From: a virus
IMG/VR virus record: IMGVR_UViG_3300046010_008991
Span: 1 to 41,472 of that record
Direction: 5' to 3' (one strand)
Length of the DNA stretch: 41,472 nucleotides
Within the stretch, counting starts at the first letter, position 1; each line of letters opens with the position of its first letter. This document shows positions 13,955-23,746 of this stretch, piece after piece. The position numbers were made by a program, and so were the translations under genes. Below the pieces are notes generated by a model. It saw only the letters and a program-made list of their open reading frames with translations, was not told the origin of the DNA and searched no databases.

Positions 13955-16144
13955 ATGGCAGAAAGCCCAATAGATTTTTCGGCTATAGGAAACTATAGAA
14001 TCGTATCCTGGTCAGAGCCCTTTAAAAATGTAGAATCATTTGATGGGTGGATTATAGACACAAGCGGAGAAGATCCTCCTCATATATATTTATATCTTGA
14101 ATATAGGTGGAGTATCAATGGCTCAAACTGGTCCTTATGGACTGAACTTACTCAAGCTTCTATATCCGCAATTCAGGTATCACCGGAAAATCCTTTCTGG
14201 GTAGAGATAAGATTGACTGCAGTTTCTGATGAAAACTCAAGTCCATATTATCCGCCAGGAACTCCGTTAAGTCCACCTATAGTTTTACTCGACTTTGAAT
14301 TGGATTTAAAATATCTTACTGTAGACCCAAGGAGCTTAATGACTAATCCTCCCGCTCCTCTTTGTAGTAAGGAGCTCACTAACTATCCTATAGTATTTTC
14401 TGATTGTAACTTTACGTTCAGACCTTATGACATCAACAGGTCTATAAATATGTACCAAGATTTAAGCAAAATAGTAAACAACGTATTCGGTCACGAGGTG
14501 GTTTATTATTCTGTTCAGCCACAAGGAAGAGGAAAAGACGTTGTTTTAAAGGAATACAATTTATTTGATGTAGTAGATGAGAAATGTGTTAAGGTTATGG
14601 TTCCAAACAACCAGTTTCCAGATGCTTCTTTAACTTTCGATTCATGGGGATTAAATTTTAACCAGCCTTTTGAAATACACATTGATAGAAAATACTTCGA
14701 AGGAATTTTTGGTAAGGGCTCACAACCAAGAAAAAGAGATATTATATACTTCCCAATAACTAATAGAATTTATCAGATAGATTCTATGTACGTCTTCAGG
14801 GATATAAATAACTATCCTGTTTATTTTAAAATCCAATTAACTAAATATGAGGTTAAGAAAAACACAACTTTTCTTAACCCAGAAGCTGAAACAGCTCTCC
14901 TAGATTACACAGTTAACACTAAGGATCTGTTCGGAGAAGAGGTAAAAAATGAGGAAATCGAATTAACTAAACCACAGCAATATGCGGTAACTTCACAGAG
15001 AAGATTAGAGGATCCGATAAGATCCTATATAAATAAGGATCTACCTATAATAGAATACGATTTAAACAATAACTGGACCATAGTATTTAACAATTATTAT
15101 GATCTGGATAAGATATTTACAGATGCTCAAGGACAGGTAGATCCGGTCTCTCCTGCACTTCTAGTAATTGAAAGAGATGCGGTGAGATGGAAAGCAGACC
15201 CGGTCTTAACAGCTAACGAGGAGAGATCTTTTATGTGCTGGTTTAGAGTTAGAAACTATCTCGACAGAAGCAAACTTGTCCCTAAACCCGCTCCAAAAGT
15301 ACCTATAACTATAGACAACATAGGAACGGGTGAAATAACATACAGCACTTATCCCATAGTTCATAAACTATCTATGGGAGAGAATCCGAATGGATTTGTT
15401 TCTATCCTAGCAGATGGATCTAGATCTGGAGGATTTGAACTATTGGAAGTTGTTGATGCTTACAGATTTAAGATAAAAGACGAGGGAGCACCAGCTCCAG
15501 CAAGTACTGCCGGATGGAAAATGCAAAAAGCACAGGCAAGAATACTATTTGATGGATATTACAACGGATCTGGTTTGTTGATAGATTTTATATGGAGCGG
15601 ATCTAATCAGGTTACTAGTCCTACAGATAACAACTATTTACAAACAGGAAGTTTCAGATTCAGGATAAATAACTTAGAAGTATCATCGCCATTTGGAGCA
15701 GGGATAACTAGCACCTTGGGCGAATTTATTCCTACTTCTGACGATTGGTATGGATTTGTATTTAATTTTTCTAACATATTCAGACAATATTCAATGAAGA
15801 TCTGGAGACTAACATACGATCCTGATAATCCAACAACACAAACATCAGATCTAAGCTTAGTTCACTCATTAGACGGGGTAACGACACAGGCTTATACATT
15901 TGATATACCCCCAGTAATAGAAGAGGATTACGATAGTCCTTTCTACGGAACAAATAATTATTCATATAAAACAAGATCTTGTCCACTATGGGCTACTAAC
16001 TATAGATTTTTTAAACAAATGGTAGAGGAAGAAAAGCAATCAACTATGTTAAATCAAAACATAGTAGGAGATGCTCAGCTGGGTATTATTATAGATAATG
16101 CTAAGCCAGTATTGAAACTTCCTAAAGTTGCCAGAAACAGATAA
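13955..16144 (+). CDS. Large gp14-like neck protein
   Basis: A 729-residue virion protein just before the terminase genes, where T4 has neck genes 13 and 14. Residues about 160-335 hold the part that resembles gp14: GKGSQPRKRDIIYFPITN, then a strand pair leading to FKIQLTKYEVKKNT, similar to the path of gp14 around its fold. T4 gp14 has only 256 residues. The N-terminal 130 residues look like a fibronectin-like beta domain (LYLEYRWSINGSNWSLW). The C-terminal 330 residues read as a concanavalin/laminin-G-like sandwich (RSFMCWFRVRNYLD; FDGYYNGSGLLIDF), which might decorate the neck. The gp14 call is tentative; virion location is well supported. Confidence 0.5.
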   Translation: MAESPIDFSAIGNYRIVSWSEPFKNVESFDGWIIDTSGEDPPHIYLYLEYRWSINGSNWSLWTELTQASISAIQVSPENPFWVEIRLTAVSDENSSPYYPPGTPLSPPIVLLDFELDLKYLTVDPRSLMTNPPAPLCSKELTNYPIVFSDCNFTFRPYDINRSINMYQDLSKIVNNVFGHEVVYYSVQPQGRGKDVVLKEYNLFDVVDEKCVKVMVPNNQFPDASLTFDSWGLNFNQPFEIHIDRKYFEGIFGKGSQPRKRDIIYFPITNRIYQIDSMYVFRDINNYPVYFKIQLTKYEVKKNTTFLNPEAETALLDYTVNTKDLFGEEVKNEEIELTKPQQYAVTSQRRLEDPIRSYINKDLPIIEYDLNNNWTIVFNNYYDLDKIFTDAQGQVDPVSPALLVIERDAVRWKADPVLTANEERSFMCWFRVRNYLDRSKLVPKPAPKVPITIDNIGTGEITYSTYPIVHKLSMGENPNGFVSILADGSRSGGFELLEVVDAYRFKIKDEGAPAPASTAGWKMQKAQARILFDGYYNGSGLLIDFIWSGSNQVTSPTDNNYLQTGSFRFRINNLEVSSPFGAGITSTLGEFIPTSDDWYGFVFNFSNIFRQYSMKIWRLTYDPDNPTTQTSDLSLVHSLDGVTTQAYTFDIPPVIEEDYDSPFYGTNNYSYKTRSCPLWATNYRFFKQMVEEEKQSTMLNQNIVGDAQLGIIIDNAKPVLKLPKVARNR

Positions 16145-16147
16145 TTT

Positions 16148-16921
16148 ATGCCAAGAAGAAAACCAAAAACCCCTAATTTATCCAAGGAGCAAGAACTTAA
16201 TCTCAAGGATAAACTTGATAGTATAATTTTAGCAGATGAAATGTTGTCTGGGTTAAACACCCCAGATATACCGCCTATAAAGCCACACAGAGAACTTAAA
16301 GTTGACGTTGTTAAAAGCGAAGTGGAAATGGAAGCTAGAGCTATACTTGATTCATTATCAAGGTTTTATAACGATGTTGAAAATATTTCAGAGGATTCAT
16401 ACATTAAACATAAACAAAAAATAGATGCCATGAGTATCTCTACTATGGCATTTCAAATAAGAACAGCACAGCACGCCATAGCTAAGCTTATTGAGGAAAT
16501 AGATTCAGGAAGGGTAGAACCTAGACTTTTTGAAGTTTTAGCTCAATTACAGAATCAGGTAATGCAAATGCCTAAAAATTTCTCCTCTTATATGACTCAG
16601 ATGGAGAAAAATTATAAGCAGCTCAAGAGTGAATCCGAAGAAATAAAGAATGGATCTGATATACAGTTTGATGAAAATGGAAATATAATACAGTCAAAAG
16701 AAAACGAGGATCTATTAAAAGCAAGAGGAACAAGGAGCTTAATGGAGAACCTACAGAATGCTATGAAAGGAGGAAGTTTAGTTAAGGATGCTGAAATAGT
16801 AAAAAACGATCCACCAGACGATAATCTAATAAACCCGAGAACAAAATTCGGGGGAACATCAGATCTTCTTGGCGGAGAAGATGATATAGATTTTGAAATA
16901 GAGGACGACATATTTGAATAA
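16148..16921 (+). CDS. 16: gp16-like small terminase subunit
   Basis: A 257-residue helical protein directly ahead of the large terminase (2-base gap). T4 gp16 forms rings that regulate gp17 ATPase and nuclease and recognises concatemer DNA. The central region has long helices (MAFQIRTAQHAIAKLIEEI and FEVLAQLQNQVMQMPKNF) of the kind that form the gp16 ring. The N-terminus is basic and the C-terminus very acidic (DDIDFEIEDDIFE). T4 gp16 is 164 residues, so this one has extra tails. The call depends on position and helical pattern. Confidence 0.68.
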   Translation: MPRRKPKTPNLSKEQELNLKDKLDSIILADEMLSGLNTPDIPPIKPHRELKVDVVKSEVEMEARAILDSLSRFYNDVENISEDSYIKHKQKIDAMSISTMAFQIRTAQHAIAKLIEEIDSGRVEPRLFEVLAQLQNQVMQMPKNFSSYMTQMEKNYKQLKSESEEIKNGSDIQFDENGNIIQSKENEDLLKARGTRSLMENLQNAMKGGSLVKDAEIVKNDPPDDNLINPRTKFGGTSDLLGGEDDIDFEIEDDIFE

Positions 16922-16923
16922 TT

Positions 16924-18729
16924 ATGAGTGTCAAAGAAGAAAGATCCAGTAATTTCTGGTCTACGGCTAAGGTCGACAAGTTAATATACGATGCGGAAGA
17001 AAATGGAATAGATTACAAGGATGTAGATAATCCATTCCATGAAAACGACCCAGAACTTAGAAAGGGAAATATACTTTTCGAATACACGGAATGGGAATTA
17101 GAGGAAATAAAGAAATGTGCAGAGGACGTTGTTTATTTCGCCAATACTTATTGTCATGTTATGACCGATGAGGGCATTAGACAGATATTACTTCGTGACT
17201 ATCAAATACAAATTCTGAACCAGTACCAACACCATCGAAAAAATGTGTTCGTATCACCTAGGCAATCCGGTAAAACCATTACCTCATCAATATTTCTTCT
17301 CTGGTATCTTCTTTTTAATTTTGAAAAAAATGCCATGATTATGGCGAATATCGGGGATACAGCTGCGGAGTTGATGGATAAGATAAAGGTTATTATGAAA
17401 GGATTACCTTTCTTTTTAAAGCCAGGATTGGTTGTTTATAACGTTATGACCATGAAATACGACAATGGTTGTAGGATAATGGCAAAAACAACAACTAAAA
17501 CATCTTCTATCGGTTATACGATTCACATGTTATACATGGATGAGTTTGCTCATATTAACCCTAACTTTATAAATCAATTCTTTAAATCAGTATATCCTAC
17601 CATATCATCATCACAAATAGCCCGTGTTATTATCACATCCACTCCTAACGGAATGAACAAATTTTGGGAAATATACAAGGGTGCGATCGAGGGAGAAAAC
17701 GAATTTAACCCAATTAGAGTTGAATGGTGGCAGGTACCAGGAAGAGACGAGGAATGGAAGAGAAAAGAAATAGCAGCACTAGGATCGGAGGAAGACTTTA
17801 ATCAAGAATACGGATGTCAGTTCCTATCTTCTTCCCGATTACTACTAGATTCAAACACATTAAAGAGATTAAAAAGTACGGAACAACAATTCGTTTTTCA
17901 CGAATTATGGCCATTTGAGAATAGTCCAATAGATTATTCAGGACTTTTATGGCATCCTAAGTTTGATCCGGCATCCATATTCGAAAAAGATGGTCAGAAG
18001 TTCTATATCTCTATAGATACTGCGAGTGGTGGAGGTGGAGACTATTCAGTTGCAAACATTTTTAAGGTTGCTCCTATGCCATCTAATGTTATAAAAAATA
18101 AAAGATTTTTTGAAGACGAAAGCGATTTCTTCTGTTTATTACAAATTGGTATATTTAGATCTAATGTTATCGAAATAGATGAATTTAAAGCTTTCTTAGA
18201 GATACTAATAACTGGTGTTCTTGGAGTAGATAATACTAGGATAGTGTTAGAGCTTGATCATAAAGGAGAAATGCTTATGGACAAGCTTTTGGATTGTGAC
18301 GATTTCTTTGATGAGATGTTTGTTTATACTAAACATTCAGAGGCAACAACTAAATTAAAACCAGGGGTTAAACTCACGGTTAAAAACAAGGAAAAATTTT
18401 GCTACGATCTAAAAATAAATGCGAGAGGGTACAAAATTATACCATCAAATAAAAACGGTATTCATGAATTAGCTAACTTCGGTATAAATCCGAATGGAAG
18501 TTTCTCTAGTCAAATAGGTAAAGACGACGAAGCAATGACTTTAGTTAATTTAAATTGTGTTTTTGACAATGGAGATTTCCAAGAGACAGTAATGGATCTC
18601 TATGATATAATACCAGAAAAGTTCAGAAAACTGATAGAAGAAAGGCTTTTAGAAAATGCAGAAGCTGCACAAAATAAAACTAGTGATCTATCAAACTATA
18701 CTTTCTTAAACGGACTCCTTGATTCTTGA
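16924..18729 (+). CDS. 17: gp17 large terminase (packaging ATPase and nuclease)
   Basis: A 601-residue headful-packaging motor. The N-terminal ATPase has the adenine-binding DYQIQIL, Walker A SPRQSGKT (111-118), Walker B LYMDEFAH (Asp206, Glu207) and a coupling motif TSTPNGMN. The C-terminal RNase H-like nuclease starts at ISIDTASGGGGDYS (Asp365) and continues with LELDHKG and an aspartate near GKDDEAMTLV. T4 gp17 is 610 residues, so this is full length. It docks on the portal and cuts and pumps concatemeric DNA. It is followed by a late-type motif and the tail sheath gene, the order 16-17-18 seen in T4. Confidence 0.96.
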   Translation: MSVKEERSSNFWSTAKVDKLIYDAEENGIDYKDVDNPFHENDPELRKGNILFEYTEWELEEIKKCAEDVVYFANTYCHVMTDEGIRQILLRDYQIQILNQYQHHRKNVFVSPRQSGKTITSSIFLLWYLLFNFEKNAMIMANIGDTAAELMDKIKVIMKGLPFFLKPGLVVYNVMTMKYDNGCRIMAKTTTKTSSIGYTIHMLYMDEFAHINPNFINQFFKSVYPTISSSQIARVIITSTPNGMNKFWEIYKGAIEGENEFNPIRVEWWQVPGRDEEWKRKEIAALGSEEDFNQEYGCQFLSSSRLLLDSNTLKRLKSTEQQFVFHELWPFENSPIDYSGLLWHPKFDPASIFEKDGQKFYISIDTASGGGGDYSVANIFKVAPMPSNVIKNKRFFEDESDFFCLLQIGIFRSNVIEIDEFKAFLEILITGVLGVDNTRIVLELDHKGEMLMDKLLDCDDFFDEMFVYTKHSEATTKLKPGVKLTVKNKEKFCYDLKINARGYKIIPSNKNGIHELANFGINPNGSFSSQIGKDDEAMTLVNLNCVFDNGDFQETVMDLYDIIPEKFRKLIEERLLENAEAAQNKTSDLSNYTFLNGLLDS

Positions 18730-18738
18730 AGGAAGAAT

Positions 18739-18746
18739 GATATATA
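18739..18746 (+). promoter_or_regulatory. GATATATA motif before the tail sheath gene
   Basis: It lies 52 bases upstream of the sheath ATG, in the 69-base gap after terminase. A leader with a hairpin (next entry) would follow. This is the most promoter-like of the copies. Confidence 0.5.
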
Positions 18747-18754
18747 GATAGAAA

Positions 18755-18777
18755 AAGAAGTAAGAGGTTAACTTCTT
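18755..18777 (+). promoter_or_regulatory. Hairpin in the sheath gene leader
   Basis: AAGAAGT (18755-18761) pairs with ACTTCTT (18771-18777) around a 9-base loop. It lies between the putative promoter and the A-rich start region, so it would stand near the 5' end of the mRNA, where such hairpins often stabilise abundant late transcripts. It has no T-run and is unlikely to be a terminator. Confidence 0.4.
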
Positions 18778-18798
18778 AAATATAAATAAAAATTAAAA

Positions 18799-21700
18799 AT
18801 GGCAAAACAAGTCAAACTTGATTTATCCCAATTTAAAGCATCTGGTGTTTATACTCTAGAATTTGATGCTAGTGAGAATATCATTATAAACCCATCAACG
18901 ATTAGATTAGTTGTTGGTTATTCCACTATCGGACCTTTCAATACGCCAGTTTATTGTCCGGATATAACGACTTTCCAATCAGTATTTGGAGATATAGACA
19001 AATCTATGGAGAAAAAAGGATCTTTCTTCCACAGATCTTCACTAGTTTGTTTACAAAGCGGACCTATATTTGCACTTAATTTAAGACTTTTAAATAATTC
19101 AGTAGACGAGAACGGTGATCCTGACTATGCGGCAGGTGCAGACGTTGCTAGATATAGAGCATTCTCTATGGATACTGAAGAGCAAAATGGTGCAAATGCA
19201 ACAGGAGCTTACTCTGATCCTCTTACTAAACAAGATAAATTATTATCCTCTTACTACAACAAAGAGAAGTTCTGGTTCCCAGATACTACATATTTACTAG
19301 CTACAGAGGACACATCTGGGTCACAACCTGACTCTAGAAAATTATTTAGTATAGTTAACCTAGGACAAAATCCGGTCAGTATTATAGTTAGAAAATCTCT
19401 TGACTCAAGATTCCCATTAAAAGGATTCGACATCACAGCAAGAGAATATTTCGGAGCTGATAACGTTCCTTCTTATATGAACCAGTATGATTATCTTTCT
19501 GATTGGTTTATAGACGTTATAGTTATAAGCGGAAATTGGACAGACTACCAAGCACTAGCAAACGATCCTATCTATAGTGCATACTTTACTTCCAAAGGAT
19601 TTATCAAATCACAAATAGATAATTTCTTAGCATTGGATGGTATTAATTTAGTACTTACAACTACTGGTACTGTAATCCCTAACTTCGTTGATCAAAATGG
19701 TACTCTAAGATACATTCAAACTTTAATTAACAACCAGACACCTACTACAGGTATCTTCTGTGCAGTTAATGAAGAAGCTTTAGATGATTTAGTAGATAAC
19801 TCATCAGTATTTGACTTAGTTGGACATCACTTAGTAGATGAAATAGGACCAGATGCAGATATAACAGCTGTACCAAAAAATCTTAATTTCTTATCTTATA
19901 GTCAAAATTTATTTGCTGACTACACATACTACAGAAACGTAGACGGAGCAACAGGTGGTACTGAAATACAAGACGACCTTTCTCCATCTAACCCAGGAAT
20001 GGATATACTTCCAGAAACTGGTACTCTTCTTTTAGATACGTTGTATAATGCAACTGGAGATGCTGGTATCCCTACAAGTTTATGGGATTCTTACAATTCT
20101 ACAGCTAGAGACGGAGGAGCTATTTATATCGATACTTTATTTACATCATCAACTCTTCACGACGATCAAATAACTACGTTGGATGAATTCGTATCTGTTT
20201 CTAATGATGCACCTGCGGATAGATGGGTATTAGGAAAAGTAACTTCCAACTTACCAACTCCTGGTTATCTAGGATTCTACGAGGGTGATTTAGTTAAATT
20301 AAGAATCGTTGAAGCTAAATTTATTACTAATTCAACTTTACCAACTGGTGTTAGACAACAGGTCAGACTAAGATTAAAACATCCTCTTGTTGGTTCTACA
20401 GCAGCTACAACATATGTTGAACCATACGATTTAACAAATAAGAGTAGCGCAGCAGCTTATCAAATTGGTACTCCGGATTATTTTGATAACGATGACGTTT
20501 ACTTCTCTCCTGATATCCCAGTAGGAACAGATTCTTACTTAGCATACGAAAACTCTTCTATGTATAGAGACTGGGTTACCGGTAATATCGGTGATGGCGA
20601 TACGGATTGGAAAGACGATTCAGGATCTTTATTACAGTATCTAAAATTTGAGGTTAATGTAGACCGAGATGGATACAACATCCTAGTTTGTAGAGCTTAT
20701 GGAGATGACACATTCACAACTCCTGAAGCTATAGCAACGTGGGATACAACTTACGTAAGCTCACTTCCGGTTGGAACTAATCTAACAACAGGAGAAAGCT
20801 TCAATATAGTATCTACTAAAGGTAATATAAGCGATTATGTTGATATTATAACTCAGTTACAGCCTAACATTATAGAAATAACAACTGCGGTTGCTAATTC
20901 TTCAGCAATAAAGGTTGGAGATCTACTAGTATCTACAGACACACAGATCTATGATAATCCATTAACTGAAAATCTTCAGTCAAGATTAACTAGAGTACTG
21001 GAAGTTAAAACTGTAGCTTCTGCGACATCTCCTGGGGTTTACACGGTACAGGTTAAAACTGAAAGACCGATTCAACTATACCCTGGAGTAACTACTAGAG
21101 TTTGGAAATTTAAAAATATCCAAGAGTTTGTTACTACGTTTAATTTCACTTATTTACCTGGTGCAGACATTAAGGCAGCTTCTATGCCTAATGGAACTGA
21201 CACAAGAATGAATGCTATCTTAAACGTACTTACTAACACAAACCTTGCTAGAACATTAGCGGACACAGACGTAATTACTTTCAGATACATTATCGATACA
21301 TTCGATGGAGGTATACAGCCTAACTGTAAATATCAGCTTACTAGACTTGCTAAAAACAGACAAAAATGTTTAGCAATATGTAACCTCCCTTCAATGAAGA
21401 AATTCTCAGAGTCAGTAGATCCTAGATTTACTTCGGCTCCTACTGCAACTGATCCAGCACCACTTTTACAAGCTAGATACATTGCAGACGGAGGTAACCT
21501 AAGTTTAAATCCTTCATTTACTTTCTCATTACCTGATGAGGATCTTGGAGCTAAATTCTCTGGTTTCTTTGCGCCTTTCTTAACTATTAGAGAGAACAAC
21601 AAGAACTTGAACGTTCCTCCAGCACCATACGTTTCGAATAACTTTATCCGTAAGTTTATTACAGGAGAACCTTATTCAATAGTGGCAGGTCTTAAGAGAG

Positions 21701-22200
21701 GTATTATATCAGCTGGTAACTTAGTAGGACTAGAGTATGATTTCGATCTACAAGACAGAGAATACTTAGAGCCATTTGGTATTAACCCAATCATCAGAAA
21801 AAGAGGGGTTGGTATTGTTATCTACGGTAACCAAACTAGCTACCAAAGAACAAACTCAGCATTCAACAACTTACACGTTAGAGACCTTCTAATTACTGTT
21901 GAAACTGCAATAGAGGATATCCTTTCTAACTACGTTTTCGATTTCAACGAAGATAACGTTAGACTTGAGATCAAGACTTTGGTAGACAACTACTTATCTG
22001 GAGTAAGATCTGTTGGAGGAGTTTACAACTACCTTACTATTATGGACTCTTCAAACAATACACCTGCAATCATCGATCAAAACATCGGTATAATCGACGT
22101 TATTATCGAGCCTGCAAGAGGTATTCACAAGTTCATCAATAGAATGACAGTTACTAGAACAGGAGGTATATCTTCTGGAGGATTTATACAATTCAGCTAA
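18799..22200 (+). CDS. 18: gp18-like contractile tail sheath protein
   Basis: An 1133-residue sheath subunit. The N-terminus (VKLDLSQFKASGVYTLEFD...) begins the typical sheath fold. The C-terminus is characteristic: NPIIRKRGVGIVIYGNQT, a central NNLHVRDLLITVE helix region, then a closing strand GIHKFINRMTVTRTGG that donates to the neighbouring subunit. Sheath rings stack around the gp19 tube and contract during injection. T4 gp18 has 659 residues, so there are roughly 470 extra residues, mostly in the middle (about 200-850), rich in Thr, Asp and Gly and probably forming outward beta domains. Two tube genes follow. Confidence 0.92.
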   Translation: MAKQVKLDLSQFKASGVYTLEFDASENIIINPSTIRLVVGYSTIGPFNTPVYCPDITTFQSVFGDIDKSMEKKGSFFHRSSLVCLQSGPIFALNLRLLNNSVDENGDPDYAAGADVARYRAFSMDTEEQNGANATGAYSDPLTKQDKLLSSYYNKEKFWFPDTTYLLATEDTSGSQPDSRKLFSIVNLGQNPVSIIVRKSLDSRFPLKGFDITAREYFGADNVPSYMNQYDYLSDWFIDVIVISGNWTDYQALANDPIYSAYFTSKGFIKSQIDNFLALDGINLVLTTTGTVIPNFVDQNGTLRYIQTLINNQTPTTGIFCAVNEEALDDLVDNSSVFDLVGHHLVDEIGPDADITAVPKNLNFLSYSQNLFADYTYYRNVDGATGGTEIQDDLSPSNPGMDILPETGTLLLDTLYNATGDAGIPTSLWDSYNSTARDGGAIYIDTLFTSSTLHDDQITTLDEFVSVSNDAPADRWVLGKVTSNLPTPGYLGFYEGDLVKLRIVEAKFITNSTLPTGVRQQVRLRLKHPLVGSTAATTYVEPYDLTNKSSAAAYQIGTPDYFDNDDVYFSPDIPVGTDSYLAYENSSMYRDWVTGNIGDGDTDWKDDSGSLLQYLKFEVNVDRDGYNILVCRAYGDDTFTTPEAIATWDTTYVSSLPVGTNLTTGESFNIVSTKGNISDYVDIITQLQPNIIEITTAVANSSAIKVGDLLVSTDTQIYDNPLTENLQSRLTRVLEVKTVASATSPGVYTVQVKTERPIQLYPGVTTRVWKFKNIQEFVTTFNFTYLPGADIKAASMPNGTDTRMNAILNVLTNTNLARTLADTDVITFRYIIDTFDGGIQPNCKYQLTRLAKNRQKCLAICNLPSMKKFSESVDPRFTSAPTATDPAPLLQARYIADGGNLSLNPSFTFSLPDEDLGAKFSGFFAPFLTIRENNKNLNVPPAPYVSNNFIRKFITGEPYSIVAGLKRGIISAGNLVGLEYDFDLQDREYLEPFGINPIIRKRGVGIVIYGNQTSYQRTNSAFNNLHVRDLLITVETAIEDILSNYVFDFNEDNVRLEIKTLVDNYLSGVRSVGGVYNYLTIMDSSNNTPAIIDQNIGIIDVIIEPARGIHKFINRMTVTRTGGISSGGFIQFS

Positions 22201-22245
22201 TGATTTTGAGTATAATTCTCTAATGTAAATATATAAAATAAAAAC

Positions 22246-22818
22246 ATGGCAGGATTACCACATTATACGAGTTCTAAGGCTTCGGTTAACAAATTCGAAC
22301 CGATTTTCCTCAACCAGTTTGAGGTTACCATTACTCCGCCAACGGCTATTCCAGTACAAGCTGGAAACCCTGGCGCAGCTAATATATTATTGGAACAAGT
22401 TACTAGAGTATCAGGTCTTCAAGTAGATCAAAATGCTGGAGAGATCACACAGCAATACAAATTTGCTAAAAGATACTACTCTGGTGCTGCTCCTCAAAGA
22501 ACTGGTTTAGATGTTGACATAGAATTTGAAATTAACCTTAACGAGAATAATTCGATGTATGTTTTTAAAACATTACGTCAATGGTCTGATTTAATTTACA
22601 ATCCTCTTACTGGGGCAATGGGACTTAAGAAAGACTATACAGGTAATATACTCGTTAACGTTTTCAACAAACAAGGAGATATCTTTAGAAAAATAAACCT
22701 AAGAGATTGTTTCCCAATGACTCCAATACCAGAAATGGCATTAAACTACACACAAACTTCAATCTACAAATTGAATTTAACTTGGGCAGTTGACTATTTC
22801 GACGACGTATTTATATAA
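22246..22818 (+). CDS. 19: gp19-like tail tube protein, copy 1
   Basis: A 190-residue tail tube subunit that makes the inner conduit for DNA. It starts MAGLPHYTSSKASVNKFEPI and shows the tube-fold features FLNQFEVTITPP, a loop with EQVTRVSGLQVDQ, the conserved LRQWSDLIYNPLTG and a final TWAVDYFDDVFI strand. T4 gp19 is 163 residues. It is 12 bases from a second copy about half identical by eye. The leader carries AATATATA and an A-rich start region. Confidence 0.93.
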   Translation: MAGLPHYTSSKASVNKFEPIFLNQFEVTITPPTAIPVQAGNPGAANILLEQVTRVSGLQVDQNAGEITQQYKFAKRYYSGAAPQRTGLDVDIEFEINLNENNSMYVFKTLRQWSDLIYNPLTGAMGLKKDYTGNILVNVFNKQGDIFRKINLRDCFPMTPIPEMALNYTQTSIYKLNLTWAVDYFDDVFI

Positions 22819-22829
22819 AAAAATAAAAA

Positions 22830-23408
22830 ATGGCAGGATTACCACATTTTACAGCATCAAAAGCAGCAGTACAATTATACGAACCGGTATATCTTAACCA
22901 GTTTGAGGTTATAATACAGCCTCCAGTTGGTGTTGCTTTAGAACAAGGGAACGGAGGAAGAACTCTTTTAGTAGAAAACGTGCTTTCAGTTTCTGGATTA
23001 GCAGTTGATAAAAACCCAGGTATAGCGGAGCAAAGATATAAATTCGCTAGAAGAAGATACGCTGCAGGTGCAGTTGATGATACTGGTGTTAAGGTTAGGA
23101 TTGAATTTGAAACAAACCTTAACGACAACAATAGCAACTATGTATTTAAGGCATTAAGACAGTGGTCAGATTTAATATACAACCCTCTAACAGGAGCAAC
23201 TGGTATTAAATCAACTTACGCAGGAGGAACTTATATACTAATTTCTATATTCAATAAACAAGGAGACGTTTTCAGAAGAATTAAATTAGTAAACTGCTTC
23301 CCCGTAGATCAGATTAAATCACTGGATTTGGATTATACTAACGGTACAACACCTTATAAGATCCCACTATCTTTTAGAGCGGATTATTTCGAAGACGTTT
23401 TTAATTAA
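22830..23408 (+). CDS. 19: gp19-like tail tube protein, copy 2
   Basis: A 192-residue paralogue of the preceding tube protein, beginning MAGLPHFTASKAAVQLYEPV and keeping every hallmark: YLNQFEVIIQPP, LRQWSDLIYNPLTGATG, FNKQGDVFRRI and RADYFEDVFN. Differences cluster in the loop after the first strands and before the last strand. Both copies look intact. One may form the shaft and the other a tip or terminal ring, or the tube may be mixed. A clear terminator follows. Confidence 0.92.
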   Translation: MAGLPHFTASKAAVQLYEPVYLNQFEVIIQPPVGVALEQGNGGRTLLVENVLSVSGLAVDKNPGIAEQRYKFARRRYAAGAVDDTGVKVRIEFETNLNDNNSNYVFKALRQWSDLIYNPLTGATGIKSTYAGGTYILISIFNKQGDVFRRIKLVNCFPVDQIKSLDLDYTNGTTPYKIPLSFRADYFEDVFN

Positions 23409-23428
23409 TTTTATCTTTACCAATATAT

Positions 23429-23459
23429 AAATGGAGGCTCAACAAAGTCTCCATTTTTT
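23429..23459 (+). terminator. Rho-independent terminator after tail tube genes
   Basis: AAATGGAG (23429-23436) pairs with CTCCATTT (23449-23456), an 8-bp stem with a 12-base loop, continuing into a T-run to 23459. It ends the sheath/tube unit. Confidence 0.8.
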
Positions 23460-23510
23460 GTTTTTGGTTAAAACTTAAAATGTTAAATTAAAATAACATG
23501 GACGACGATC

Positions 23511-23723
23511 GTGAACCAGAAAAGAAGAATAAGAATGGCTTCAGTGTGTTTAGTCTTAGCAACTTTCTTCAATCCCTTCGGATTCGATATCCTTTTTGCA
23601 GCAATAATGAGATGGACGAATTCCTACTGGCATACAGTAGCAATTTTTTACTTCCTTTCGGGTGTTTTCTTTGGGCTTTATTTCTTTTTGTCATCAAATA
23701 AGAAACTAAAATCAAAAGATTAG
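23511..23723 (+). CDS. Small two-helix membrane protein after the tail tube terminator
   Basis: A 70-residue protein beginning at GTG 23511 (ATG 23535 is an alternative) with a basic N-terminus (NQKRRIRM) and two membrane segments: ASVCLVLATFFNPFGFDI and VAIFYFLSGVFFGLYFFL, then a lysine-rich tail. A different frame opens at ATG 23498 (67 residues), but the 70-residue frame has the better membrane-protein pattern. It might be a holin or lysis accessory; no direct evidence. It follows the terminator and leads into the baseplate gene. Confidence 0.55.
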   Translation: MNQKRRIRMASVCLVLATFFNPFGFDILFAAIMRWTNSYWHTVAIFYFLSGVFFGLYFFLSSNKKLKSKD

Positions 23724-23746
23724 TAAAATGAGATATAAGAAAACCT

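Noticed and set aside
23498-23701. 67-codon frame from ATG 23498
   Set aside because: It overlaps a frame with a clear two-helix membrane pattern starting at GTG 23511, which is the more likely gene. A frameshift joining the two cannot be excluded.
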